From Fibrobacterota bacterium (GTDB lineage Bacteria > Fibrobacterota > Chitinivibrionia > Chitinivibrionales > Chitinispirillaceae): a stretch of 64,000 bases of DNA. The notes below the pieces were generated by a model that was given only the letters and a program-made list of their open reading frames with translations, made no database searches and was not told where the DNA came from. Below, in pieces: positions 54,287 to 62,928 of the stretch; within the stretch, counting starts at the first letter, position 1; each line of letters starts with the position of its first letter. The stretch is from NCBI GenBank assembly GCA_023459055.1, contig JAEWVR010000005.1, positions 1 to 64,000 on the forward strand. The letters are read 5' to 3'. The position numbers and the translations under genes were made by a program.

Positions 54287-54967
54287 TCACCAATAGACTG
54301 TTGGATCGGTAACACCAGCTGCTAAAAATCCGTTATGACGCAGAACGCAGCTATCGCACTTCCCGCACGCCCTGCCATCATCCGACGGTTTATAACAGCT
54401 ATGCGTAATACTGTAGTCTACCCCCATTTCAAGACCACATTTAATAATCTCTGCTTTGGTCAGATTAATCAGCGGAGTATGAATTGTAAACCGGTTCCCT
54501 TCAACACTTTTTTTTGTCGCAAGGTTTGCAACTTTTGAGAACGCTTCAATGTATTCCGGCCTGCAATCAGGATAACCACTATAATCAACCGCATTTACCC
54601 CAATGTAAAGATCATCACATCCGGCCACTTCAGCCCACCCCAGTGCAAATGATAAAAATATTGTATTGCGTGCGGGAACATACGTATTCGGAATATCGCC
54701 ACCAGACTCGATATCCCTGTTCAGGGGAACATCCATTACATCGGAGGTCAATGATGATCCTCCAAACGCTCTGAGATCAATTGTGACTATTTTATGATCT
54801 GCAACGTTAAAGAATGCTGCAACTCTTTTTGCAGCGTCAAGTTCAACACTATGACGTTGTCCATAGGAAAAACTCATCGCGTACAGTTCAAAACCATCAC
54901 GACGGGCGAATGCACAACATGTCGCGCTGTCAAGACCACCGCTAAGAAGCACTACAGCTTTCTTCAT
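54287..54967 (-). CDS. queC: 7-cyano-7-deazaguanine synthase QueC
   Basis: A 226-aa ATP-dependent enzyme that converts 7-carboxy-7-deazaguanine to preQ0. The PP-loop SGGLDSATC (about 8-16) and the C-terminal zinc site (SCYKPSDDGRACGKCDSC) are intact. It is the third gene of queD-queE-queC, separated from queE by 3 bp. The product is reduced by QueF (not in the window) and inserted by Tgt, whose gene lies at 8-9 kb. Confidence 0.96.
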   Translation of the reverse strand: MKKAVVLLSGGLDSATCCAFARRDGFELYAMSFSYGQRHSVELDAAKRVAAFFNVADHKIVTIDLRAFGGSSLTSDVMDVPLNRDIESGGDIPNTYVPARNTIFLSFALGWAEVAGCDDLYIGVNAVDYSGYPDCRPEYIEAFSKVANLATKKSVEGNRFTIHTPLINLTKAEIIKCGLEMGVDYSITHSCYKPSDDGRACGKCDSCVLRHNGFLAAGVTDPTVYW

Positions 54968-54970
54968 GAT

Positions 54971-55606
54971 TCAGACCCCTCTTTTATCACCCCAGATAAA
55001 CTTATGCAGTTGTAAACCAAGCCTGACAGGTAAATTTGATTCAACAATCCATGATGCAAGCTCTGCCGGTTCAATTCGCCCTATACACGGAGAGAATAGT
55101 ATTGTTGCTTTTGTATGTAATTGATACTTATTAATAAAATCACATGCCCAATCAAAATCTGCTTTATCGCTGATAACAAATTTGACTTCATCTGATGTAG
55201 TAAGATGGTCAATGTTTTCAAACAGAAATGAGTCTCCGGAACCACTTCCAGGACATTTTACATCGACAATCCGCACACACCCTGACGGCAGCAATCGAAT
55301 GGGAAGTGATCCATTTGTTTCAACGAGAACGGTGTATCCCTTTTGTAAAAGCACCTCACATAATTTCACCGATCCGGCCTGAAAGAGAGGCTCACCGCCA
55401 GTCAATTCAACAAGCTTTACCCCGTATGTATCTACAATATCCATTATTGTATCAATGGACATCAGCGTTCCTTCTGTAAACGCGTACCGAGTATCGCAAT
55501 AGGTACAATCAAGATTACAGCCGGTTAACCTTATAAAGGTACAGATACAGCCTGCATAGGTCGACTCACCCTGTATTGATTTGAAAATTTCGCACGTTGT
55601 AAGCAT
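54971..55606 (-). CDS. queE: 7-carboxy-7-deazaguanine synthase QueE
   Basis: A 211-aa radical SAM enzyme making 7-carboxy-7-deazaguanine from 6-carboxytetrahydropterin. The cluster motif C30-x3-C34-x2-C37 (CNLDCTYC) is the standard CX3CX2C. The N-terminal EIFKSIQGEST, DTRYAF and VELTGGEPLFQ segments are family-specific. It sits 2 bp downstream of queD and 3 bp upstream of queC. Confidence 0.95.
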   Translation of the reverse strand: MLTTCEIFKSIQGESTYAGCICTFIRLTGCNLDCTYCDTRYAFTEGTLMSIDTIMDIVDTYGVKLVELTGGEPLFQAGSVKLCEVLLQKGYTVLVETNGSLPIRLLPSGCVRIVDVKCPGSGSGDSFLFENIDHLTTSDEVKFVISDKADFDWACDFINKYQLHTKATILFSPCIGRIEPAELASWIVESNLPVRLGLQLHKFIWGDKRGV

Positions 55607-55608
55607 TT

Positions 55609-55977
55609 TTATTCAAAATACGCTGCACAGTTACCGGGAGTTTCGAAAACTTCCACGCGGGCAACCGTACCATCCCAATAACCTAATGACTCTCTGAGCT
55701 TAATAAAAATAAACCGGGCGATGTTCTCCGATGATGGATTAAGGTTTACAGGTGCAAGAACATCATTGAGATCCTTGTGATCAAATTCATCTATTATCTC
55801 CTTGAGTTTTTTCCTGAGTACCTTAAAATCTATGCCAATTCCAGCATCATCAAGCTTACTGCACCGGACCGTTGCCTTTACAAGCCAGTTATGTCCATGC
55901 AGATTCTCACAAGGTCCCTTATAATTTTTTAACCGATGTGCTGCGCTGAAACTTGCCTCCGTTGTAATTTCGAACAT
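55609..55977 (-). CDS. queD: 6-carboxy-5,6,7,8-tetrahydropterin synthase QueD
   Basis: A 122-aa QueD that converts dihydroneopterin triphosphate to 6-carboxytetrahydropterin. The zinc ligands are the His in AAHRLKNY and the two in LHGHNW; the catalytic Cys is in GPCENLHG. I prefer ATG 55977, 6 nt after GAAGAGG, over the GTG at 55983, which sits too close to that site. It is the first gene of the queDEC operon. Confidence 0.95.
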   Translation of the reverse strand: MFEITTEASFSAAHRLKNYKGPCENLHGHNWLVKATVRCSKLDDAGIGIDFKVLRKKLKEIIDEFDHKDLNDVLAPVNLNPSSENIARFIFIKLRESLGYWDGTVARVEVFETPGNCAAYFE

Positions 55978-56010
55978 TGCCACCTCTTCCCTTTTTAAAT
56001 TCTATAGTCA

Positions 56011-56047
56011 GCTGCGTTGTAGCTTTTCTTACAACATCAATCGCAGC
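56011..56047 (-). other. Hairpin in the queD leader
   Basis: GCTGCG (56011-56016) pairs with CGCAGC (56042-56047), and inner TTGTA with TACAA, giving a stable stem upstream of queD. I compared it by eye with preQ1-I and preQ1-II aptamers and see neither consensus, so it is listed only as a leader structure. Confidence 0.4.
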
Positions 56048-56167
56048 CCTGTACCTACGCCTTAAATATAAGATTTTTCTAAAGTACATTGTGAATCTTT
56101 AATTTGTACGTACTGAGTGGTCTCTGAAAAATAAAGGTATAACTGTAAGCAAAACACACTTTTTATT

Positions 56168-57001
56168 TCAGCATTTTTTGATCATCAGCCCCATTTTCCT
56201 GCCAGCTTCATAAATCATGATTGCGCTGGCACATGCAACATTAAACGAATCAACTCCGGAAGCCATAGGAATTCTAACTGTGGCATCACACATACCAAGA
56301 ATACTATCAGACAAGCCTACCCCCTCATTACCAAAAACGAGACACGTATTACCTGTAAAATCAGCACATTCAAGAAACGTACTGTTTTTATCAAGTGCGG
56401 CACCGAAAATTTTATAGTGGTAAACATTGCGTAACGCACGTAATGTATCAGCAAGCGATTTACTTTTAATGACCGGTAGTTTAAAAATATTTCCCATCGA
56501 ATTTCTAATAGCTCTTCGCAGCCAGGGATCTGCAGATGTCTCGCCAACAATTAATGCCCCGACACCACACGCAGCACAATTACGAACAATTGCTCCGGTA
56601 TTCTCCGAGCTTTCCAACCTGTCAAGTGCAACAAGCAGATTGCTATTCAGCCCGCAATTAATAACATCATCAAGAGATCTGTTGGGTGGAATTTTTGCTA
56701 TCGCGATTATTCCCTGATGATACTTGAATCCAACGATTGACTTGATCAGTTTGGCATCAGCAATATAGACATTTAATGCTTCTTTGCGATGTGAAAGATT
56801 ATCTTTGTAAATGTCAAACCATGTATTTGTTAAGAGAATTGATACCAGTTCAAATGAGCTTGCCAGAAAACGGGCAACGACCTTATCACCCTCAATAATT
56901 GCAATTCCCTTTTCATAATGTGACATAGGCCGCTTCAATGTAAGATAATCCTCAGCACCATAAAAGTCCATTGTTGTAACATATTCAATCTTGTTAATCA
57001 A
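56168..57001 (-). CDS. SpoU/TrmH-family RNA 2'-O-methyltransferase
   Basis: A 277-aa SPOUT methyltransferase. The three motifs of the knot fold are LESSENTGAIVRNCAACG (motif 1), LVFGNEGVGLSDSI (motif 2) and VRIPMASGVDSFNVACASAI (motif 3). An N-terminal RNA-binding domain of ~100 residues precedes it. It methylates ribose in tRNA or rRNA; target unknown. The TTG start at 57001 has GGAG 7 nt upstream; an internal ATG at 56971 is an alternative. A 12-copy hexanucleotide repeat lies 24 bp upstream. Confidence 0.92.
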   Translation of the reverse strand: MINKIEYVTTMDFYGAEDYLTLKRPMSHYEKGIAIIEGDKVVARFLASSFELVSILLTNTWFDIYKDNLSHRKEALNVYIADAKLIKSIVGFKYHQGIIAIAKIPPNRSLDDVINCGLNSNLLVALDRLESSENTGAIVRNCAACGVGALIVGETSADPWLRRAIRNSMGNIFKLPVIKSKSLADTLRALRNVYHYKIFGAALDKNSTFLECADFTGNTCLVFGNEGVGLSDSILGMCDATVRIPMASGVDSFNVACASAIMIYEAGRKMGLMIKKC

Positions 57002-57024
57002 TAGATTACTCCATGATAAAGAGA

Positions 57025-57096
57025 GGTTAAGGTTAAGGTTAAGGTTAAGGTTGAGGTTGAGGTTGAGGTTGAGATTAAGGTTGAGATTAAGATTGA
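57025..57096. repeat. 12 tandem GRTTRA hexamers upstream of the SpoU gene
   Basis: Four GGTTAA, then four GGTTGA, then GATTAA-GGTTGA-GATTAA-GATTGA, all in register (72 bp). It lies 24 bp before the TTG start of the SpoU methyltransferase (read as YTAAYC on the minus strand). Homogeneous units at one end and mixed units at the other suggest expansion by slippage. The same unit occurs at 7853-7876 upstream of ung. Confidence 0.9.
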
Positions 57097-57392
57097 GGCA
57101 GGAATCTGGATCTCAATTCTATGTATCTCAATCATTTTTTTTGTGCTTCTCATAATTGGAATGTATTGCTCCTGATTTGAGAAATCTGTGTTAAAATAAT
57201 TTGTCCCCATGTACATCAATTGATCGAAATCTGCAATTTTCAACAGCGACAGGGTATTTTTACAATTGGCATATTATTTGATTTACTGGAATATGTTTCC
57301 GCTCAGACTTATTCTGGGAACATACTTAACGGTATACATAACAATATTTGTTATGCATAAAATTATTTGTATCTTCATCCAAAGGAGCTCAT
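57097..57392. other. Non-coding spacer beyond the hexamer tract
   Basis: About 300 bp between the repeat and the next gene. It begins with degenerate TCTCAAT units (57111-57136) and holds no supported coding frame. AAAGGAG (57381-57387) is the ribosome-binding site of the following gene. Confidence 0.45.
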
Positions 57393-57902
57393 ATGAGCAT
57401 TACTATTTTCAGCACCTATTCTGAAAGCTTTCCCCTTTCCCACATTGTCTACGTTGGTTCCGTTTTCGAAATATCAGCAGAAAACAGAAAAGGCGAAAGT
57501 ACCCACTCATTCAAAATAATTACATCATCAAGTGTCATGTATTGTAATTACAGAGATGAGGAAGCAGCAAAAACAGCTCACGATTCACTCGAGAAGCAAC
57601 TCGGAGACTATGGCAGAAAACTGTTTAAGAATGCCGGAGACATTATTGATGTTTCCCGTGTCACATCATTTAGTAAAGTAATTACCCTGAAGAAACCTCA
57701 ACAGAACTGTACACATGCGATTATCCTGAATATTGACACATGCATTGACGAAAAGCAACGTCAGATCTGGCTTCACTACAAGTCTGATGAGAGCGCAACA
57801 AATGCGCGTAAAGCTCTCTATACGCTTATTTCAATGGTAAACGGGAATCGTACAGTGCCTGCTCATGAAGAAAAAAATGAGGAAGCATTAGTAACAGCAT
57901 AG
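57393..57902 (+). CDS. 169-aa protein with two tandem related halves
   Basis: Start 57393 is fixed by AAAGGAGCTCAT. No signal peptide or transmembrane helix. Two units of ~35-40 residues look related: ITSSSVMYCNYRDEEAAKTA followed by HDSLEKQL, and ILNIDTCIDEKQRQIWLHYK followed by SDESATNARKALYTLI. They share the pattern (polar strand)-Y-(K/R)-D/S-E-x-(A)-x-x-A-x-x-x-L. This suggests a duplicated small alpha/beta ligand- or RNA-binding fold. Function unknown. It ends in a perfect terminator shared with era. Confidence 0.65.
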   Translation: MSITIFSTYSESFPLSHIVYVGSVFEISAENRKGESTHSFKIITSSSVMYCNYRDEEAAKTAHDSLEKQLGDYGRKLFKNAGDIIDVSRVTSFSKVITLKKPQQNCTHAIILNIDTCIDEKQRQIWLHYKSDESATNARKALYTLISMVNGNRTVPAHEEKNEEALVTA

Positions 57903-57916
57903 TTCACTCATGTATT

Positions 57917-57948
57917 ATATAAAAGAGACATAACAGTCTCTTTTATAT
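57917..57948. terminator. Bidirectional terminator between the duplicated-domain gene and era
   Basis: ATATAAAAGAGAC (57917-57929) pairs perfectly with GTCTCTTTTATAT (57936-57948), loop ATAACA. A/T runs on both sides give U-tails in both directions, so it can serve both convergent genes. Confidence 0.85.
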
Positions 57949-57956
57949 TATGTTTT

Positions 57957-58865
57957 TTACTTTACAGGCATTCCCATGAATTTGAGAAATCGTTCGTTAT
58001 CCCGCCATTTGGGAGTTACTTTAATGTGGCAGGTTAATTGAACCTTTGCCTGCACAAGCTTTTCTAATTCCTTTGCGGCAGCTTTTCGAATACGGGTGAT
58101 ACCAGCACCACCTTTACCAACAATTATTCCGCGCTGTCCGGTTGTTTCAACATGGATTACAGCCTGAATTATATGTGTATCACCATGTTCTTTGTATGAT
58201 TCAATTTCTACAAACACAGCATGGGGAACTTCATCTTTGGTATTAAGAATTATCTGTTTTCTGATATACTCTGATGCAAAAAAACGCATGTTTGCATCTG
58301 TCATATCATCCTGATCGAAATACTGCGGCCCCGGTGGAATAAAAGGTTCCACGACTTTAAGAAACTGTTCTTTTGCCTTTTCACTATTTGCAGAAATGCA
58401 GATAGCTGGAAGATCTTTAAATTGAGGATACTTTTCGAAAAATGCTTTCTTTACGTCTTCATATTTTTTATTTATGTCAATTTTATTAAAAACAATTATC
58501 GTTTGAACGCCAGCACTTCCTATTATTGATGCCACGGTGTCCTCTTCTTCACCAAACTCACGGGAGACATCAACCATATAACAGATAATATCAAGCCCCT
58601 TCTCTTTAATGACATTCTGAACCTCATGAATCATTGAATCATTAAATACATATTTCCCTTTATGTATTCCCGGTGTATCAACGAAAATGAGCTGCATTGA
58701 ATCTGTTGTATAAATGCCTTTAAGATTCTGACGAGTTGTTTGCGGCAAGGGGGTAACTACTGACAGCTGCTCACCAATAACACAATTCATCAATGTGGAT
58801 TTCCCGCTGTTGGGTCTTCCCATTAGTGCAATAAAACCTGATTTATAAATTTTCATATTCTCCAT
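57957..58865 (-). CDS. era: GTPase Era
   Basis: A 302-aa Era that binds the 16S rRNA 3' end and acts in 30S maturation and cell-cycle control. The GTPase domain has G1 GRPNSGKST (16-24), the Era switch TTRQNLKGI, G3 VDTPGIHKG and G4 NKID. The C-terminal KH domain has VGKGGAGITRIRKAAA. AGGAAG, which is the end of the upstream penicillin-binding protein gene, provides its ribosome-binding site 2 bp away, so the two are co-translated. Confidence 0.95.
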   Translation of the reverse strand: MENMKIYKSGFIALMGRPNSGKSTLMNCVIGEQLSVVTPLPQTTRQNLKGIYTTDSMQLIFVDTPGIHKGKYVFNDSMIHEVQNVIKEKGLDIICYMVDVSREFGEEEDTVASIIGSAGVQTIIVFNKIDINKKYEDVKKAFFEKYPQFKDLPAICISANSEKAKEQFLKVVEPFIPPGPQYFDQDDMTDANMRFFASEYIRKQIILNTKDEVPHAVFVEIESYKEHGDTHIIQAVIHVETTGQRGIIVGKGGAGITRIRKAAAKELEKLVQAKVQLTCHIKVTPKWRDNERFLKFMGMPVK

Positions 58866-58867
58866 TG

Positions 58868-60352
58868 TTACTTCCTGTAATTCTCTGCGTGCATTTCTAA
58901 ACCACTTTCAGGCTTGTTTGCCAGGACTGTTTTTAATGAATCGCTTCTGATTTTTTCCTTCTTCCTTATCTGTCCGATATAGTTTCTAAAATATTCTGCT
59001 GCAATGTAGCTTGAATGAACTGTCCAATTTGCACCATGTACTGTGACTACACCTATTGCCATACGTTCTTTTGGATTGCCCGGGTTTCGAACAAAGCCAA
59101 TAAACCAATCTACCCGTCCGGTTGTATCTTTATCAACAGAGCCGGTTTTTCCGCCATACTCAAGAGTGTCAAAGGCTGATGTTTTTCGAATGAGATTAAA
59201 TGATTTCCGTGCGGTTCCTTTTCGTGCGACAGCACGCATCATTTCACGCAGTTCACGGCTGGTTCCTTCCTTTAAGGGAGTTCTCCACTCACTCTTTACA
59301 TTTCTGTAAAGAACTGAATTATCAACAGAAGACACACTGTCAACGACAAACGGTTTATACATCGTTCCGTTTTCACAGATTGTGCCTGCAATCATAGCCC
59401 CATGAAGTGCACTTATCCGGGTGTGTTCATTGAAACCGGATGCAAGTTCCGCCAGATTAAATACCGTATCTGTAGAAATCAGAATTGACTTCTCACATGG
59501 AAGCTCAAACGGAATATCGGTATTAAAACCCAATTTATTACCAGTCTCGATAATTGCAGTCTCCCCCAGAACAAATAGTGCGATTCGGGCAAAAACAGCG
59601 TTAATTGAGTGCGCATACGCATCTCCAAAAGGCAATTCTGAAAAATTTGCAATCTCCTTTGTCAACTGATATTTGTAAAGTGTCGATTTTTTTCCCACAT
59701 GGCGCACAATACTTTCGGATGAATATCCGGCTTTCTCTATTGCTGTTGCGGCAGTAACTGTTTTAAAAACTGATGCTGCGGGAAAGATGTTTTTACAATA
59801 AAGGTCAGATGCAATAGCAGGGACAGAATCATTAGTGTATGAAAGCAACGAAAGAACTCTGCCATTTGTTGGATCAATAGCAACAACCGCACCATATTTT
59901 GGATGATACTGTTTTAAAAGACGTTTTCCTAACTCCTGCAATGATGAATCCAGGGAGTAATGGGCATAGAAGCTTCGATTACCTTCCCGCAGCGTATCTA
60001 CCCCGGAAGCCAATGGATCGGCATTCTGTCGAACCAGCTTTGCAACATCATCGAACGAGAGTGCATACGTAACATCAGGAACTTTGCCTTCTCCACTACT
60101 TTTCCCGGGCTGCTTTCGTTCCTTATTTTTTTTTCGACTTTCAACTTTCTGAATTTTTTCCTGCTTTTGCTTTTCGGCTTTTGTTTTACCGGTTTTATCC
60201 TTACTCTTATTTGAAAAGGATGAAAAAAGATTAATACCGATAATAATACCAATTATTACCAGTAGTATTCTGATAAGACCTTTTCGTGGTATATAACGCC
60301 GTATTCCATAGGTGCCTTTCACCCGTTTCATCATAGGCGATTGATAACTCAT
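58868..60352 (-). CDS. Penicillin-binding transpeptidase, single-domain
   Basis: A 494-aa DD-transpeptidase. One transmembrane helix (about 27-45) is followed by a Lys/Gln-rich linker (46-92) and then directly by the penicillin-binding domain: S194-x-x-K197 (ASVFK), S249-x-N251 (HSIN) and K402-T-G (GKTGS). The N-terminal dimerisation domain of class B PBPs and the glycosyltransferase of class A are missing, so it is a minimal transpeptidase of the MrcA-C/PBP2-like clade. It likely crosslinks or trims peptidoglycan. It lies 2 bp upstream of era, an unusual pairing. Confidence 0.85.
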   Translation of the reverse strand: MSYQSPMMKRVKGTYGIRRYIPRKGLIRILLVIIGIIIGINLFSSFSNKSKDKTGKTKAEKQKQEKIQKVESRKKNKERKQPGKSSGEGKVPDVTYALSFDDVAKLVRQNADPLASGVDTLREGNRSFYAHYSLDSSLQELGKRLLKQYHPKYGAVVAIDPTNGRVLSLLSYTNDSVPAIASDLYCKNIFPAASVFKTVTAATAIEKAGYSSESIVRHVGKKSTLYKYQLTKEIANFSELPFGDAYAHSINAVFARIALFVLGETAIIETGNKLGFNTDIPFELPCEKSILISTDTVFNLAELASGFNEHTRISALHGAMIAGTICENGTMYKPFVVDSVSSVDNSVLYRNVKSEWRTPLKEGTSRELREMMRAVARKGTARKSFNLIRKTSAFDTLEYGGKTGSVDKDTTGRVDWFIGFVRNPGNPKERMAIGVVTVHGANWTVHSSYIAAEYFRNYIGQIRKKEKIRSDSLKTVLANKPESGLEMHAENYRK

Positions 60353-60393
60353 GCTTTTCCTGTACTCTCAAACCTTAAATCGTAATAATGGTA

Positions 60394-60427
60394 CTTGTAG
60401 TACATGGTCTATAATATGTACTACAAG
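60394..60427 (-). terminator. Hairpin between the FecR-barrel gene and the PBP gene
   Basis: CTTGTAGTACAT (60394-60405) and ATGTACTACAAG (60416-60427) form a 12-bp perfect stem with a 10-nt loop, 10 nt after the FecR-barrel stop (minus strand). No U-tract follows. Confidence 0.55.
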
Positions 60428-60436
60428 CAATAAACC

Positions 60437-62755
60437 TTAAAATGTAATGGCTGTTTGTATACTTATGTTATTATACGGTACATATTTAAACGGATTACTA
60501 CTATCACATTTGTAGCCATACCGTGTATCAAAGATCAACGCAGCACCTTCTGTAATTGCCAATCCTACTCTGTATCCCCAGTTGAGGGACGGAGTTTTGT
60601 CAAAGAACTTATCATAGGTAGTGCTCCTGCTGATAGAGTCATACCTGACAGGTGTGCTACCGATATTAGTTTTCTGTATATATATCTCTGCTTTGCTTAT
60701 CTTGGGTATCTTCTTGACAATTAGATCACCGACTGCTGCAATTCCCTCAAAACGCTGATCTTTATGATTTTTGTCCCTGGTTCCAACCATATATTGATAA
60801 GCTCCATCAATAACAAGCAGACCCGCAATATCAAAACCAAGCTTACCAAACACACCATTCAAATCATCATCATAAAGACGCATTTCTTTGGTTGTAATTG
60901 CAGGTTTTCTCAAAATACGTTCATCAAGGTAATAGGATCCGAAATAACCCGGTATGAATTTACCCTCAACATGACGATACTCAACATTTGCCCACAATCT
61001 CCATACCTTAAGAGAAACACCCGGAGCACCAATACCCCAACCGTGTACATTATCCTCTCTGATACCAGCCTGACCGTAGAGATCAAGGCTTAACAAATTA
61101 GTAGTAATAAGCGGTAATCCGACATCTCCTCCAAAAAGTCCAAACTGATCTGTCATTGACTTCGCGTTTACTTCACTGGCATATATTTCAGAATCTGCTA
61201 CAGGATCACTACCCGTGAATGACCTGCTGCTATCAACTGCTGTTATTGAATCAACATTGAGACTTCTTAAATACCTGTATGCTCTCAGCGAGCGGGGCAT
61301 TTCGATGTCCCATTTTCGTGCAGGTGCATACTGGTTGATATCCACTACATATGATCCTCCGAATGTCAATTTATTAATCAGTGGAATACTGCTTGATTTT
61401 AAGGGAGTCAGTGCAAGACGGGCGCCAACAACACCGCCATCATTTTTAAAATCCTTGAAATCTGCGACGACAGTCTGAAGTGTAAGCCCGATTGGTGTTA
61501 CTTTGTTAAGATACAACTGGAATCCCAACTGTTTATCGTCCGGGTAATGAAGCATATTGGTAAACCGGTCCATCAGGAAACCATATCCGAGTGTAACATT
61601 TGACAAGCCGCCAATCTTTATGAACAGCGGATCATTCTCGCGTCCGAACCGGATATAGCGAATTTTTCTTGACAGTGCATCAAGCCAGTCATCGTCAAAG
61701 TTCCATCCCTTATCTGAAAACCTACCCTTGTCGTCAATAAAGAGCTCTATATCAAAGAAAACCCCAAATTTCCATATAGGTACATCAACACCAACCGCAA
61801 CTCTGGTCCACTGCTTATTATCAACTGTTGCAGTACCGGCACTGATTTCCCATTGAGGTTTCTGTGGCTCTTCGCTCCCTTTATCATCTTTATTCTCAGC
61901 AGTATTTACATTGTTACTCTTTATATCACCAGTCTCTATATCACCAGTCTCTTCGGGTGCAGGCTGCGGCGTTGACGAAGCAACTGTACTACCGGTTTGT
62001 GCCTGACCGTTATCAGATTTCGGCGTATTGTTACTTACAGGATCAGAAGCTGTCTGATTACCTGATTGTACCATTTGAGACGCAGGAGCTTCGTCCTGTT
62101 TCACAGGTTCCAATGTTGCTGCTGGCTCTGCTGATACTTGTGTATCGGGTGATGGTTGTATATCATCTGCATCAGTTATGTTTCCCCAGGACCGTAATGC
62201 ACTTTCTGCATCAGGTGAAAGTTTCTCTGTAACCAGATTGCCGTTTTTATCGATACTCCCCGTATAGCCCTTATCAACAATCACCGATTCCCCTGTAGGT
62301 GCCTGCATTTTCATTTTACCACGAAGTACTGCTGTTGCAGGATATGACGTTTTTGATGTCTTCACAGCAGCAGCGGTCCCGAGCGGCTGAAAGACATATC
62401 CGCCGCGGGTAGTAATCTGAACTGAACTGAACTCATAGGGTAATTTGCGGTCAAGCAGCACCTGTCCATCATCAAGTGCAACCCGGAGTATGGAATTATC
62501 ATTTGTAACAATTGCTGTAAGCGGGCCTTTCAGAAGAAGACGCGAGTTTTTTTCCAATGTCAATTCAGCCTGATCATTTACACCAAGCGACACTGTATCT
62601 CCGAATTCAATTGAATGTATGTTTGCAGCACTATTTTTACCGGCAGCGTTTGCCACCGACATCTGACCGGCTGTCACTTTACACGACAGTGCTGCGTTAC
62701 TTACACCGATATACCCGGCAGCAACAACAGCGATTAAACACATGAGGCGATTCAT
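60437..62755 (-). CDS. Exported FecR-domain / outer-membrane beta-barrel protein
   Basis: A 772-aa protein. It has a signal peptide (CLIAVVAAGYIGVSNA), then a FecR-like domain (about 30-190: ILRVALDDGQVLLD, VQITTRGGYVFQPLGTAAAV, GESVIVDKGYTGSIDKNG), a Pro/Ser/Thr/Gln-rich linker with a duplicated ETGDI unit (about 200-305), and a C-terminal half of alternating aromatic beta strands ending in F (AITF), typical of outer-membrane barrels. FecR domains usually sit in the periplasm as anti-sigma sensors; here the domain is tethered to a barrel. No sigma factor is adjacent. Surface or envelope sensing is possible but unproven. Confidence 0.72.
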   Translation of the reverse strand: MNRLMCLIAVVAAGYIGVSNAALSCKVTAGQMSVANAAGKNSAANIHSIEFGDTVSLGVNDQAELTLEKNSRLLLKGPLTAIVTNDNSILRVALDDGQVLLDRKLPYEFSSVQITTRGGYVFQPLGTAAAVKTSKTSYPATAVLRGKMKMQAPTGESVIVDKGYTGSIDKNGNLVTEKLSPDAESALRSWGNITDADDIQPSPDTQVSAEPAATLEPVKQDEAPASQMVQSGNQTASDPVSNNTPKSDNGQAQTGSTVASSTPQPAPEETGDIETGDIKSNNVNTAENKDDKGSEEPQKPQWEISAGTATVDNKQWTRVAVGVDVPIWKFGVFFDIELFIDDKGRFSDKGWNFDDDWLDALSRKIRYIRFGRENDPLFIKIGGLSNVTLGYGFLMDRFTNMLHYPDDKQLGFQLYLNKVTPIGLTLQTVVADFKDFKNDGGVVGARLALTPLKSSSIPLINKLTFGGSYVVDINQYAPARKWDIEMPRSLRAYRYLRSLNVDSITAVDSSRSFTGSDPVADSEIYASEVNAKSMTDQFGLFGGDVGLPLITTNLLSLDLYGQAGIREDNVHGWGIGAPGVSLKVWRLWANVEYRHVEGKFIPGYFGSYYLDERILRKPAITTKEMRLYDDDLNGVFGKLGFDIAGLLVIDGAYQYMVGTRDKNHKDQRFEGIAAVGDLIVKKIPKISKAEIYIQKTNIGSTPVRYDSISRSTTYDKFFDKTPSLNWGYRVGLAITEGAALIFDTRYGYKCDSSNPFKYVPYNNISIQTAITF

Positions 62756-62928
62756 TTCAAACCCTCCCTTGACTTAATATAAAAACAATATCCGGAACCA
62801 GGTCCACCCGTAATAGATTTTTCATAGGCAGTATATGTATTATACTAAATTTCACTAAAATCTCAAACAGTTTTGTACTACCAGACAATACTTAGCGGCC
62901 AATCGTTCCTGAAAATAAGCAAATTGCA

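Noticed and set aside
55984..56167. preQ1 riboswitch before queD
   Set aside because: A hairpin is present but neither the class I nor class II aptamer consensus is visible.
57025..57096. CRISPR array or telomere
   Set aside because: Six-base units with no spacers and a chromosomal position; a simple sequence repeat instead.
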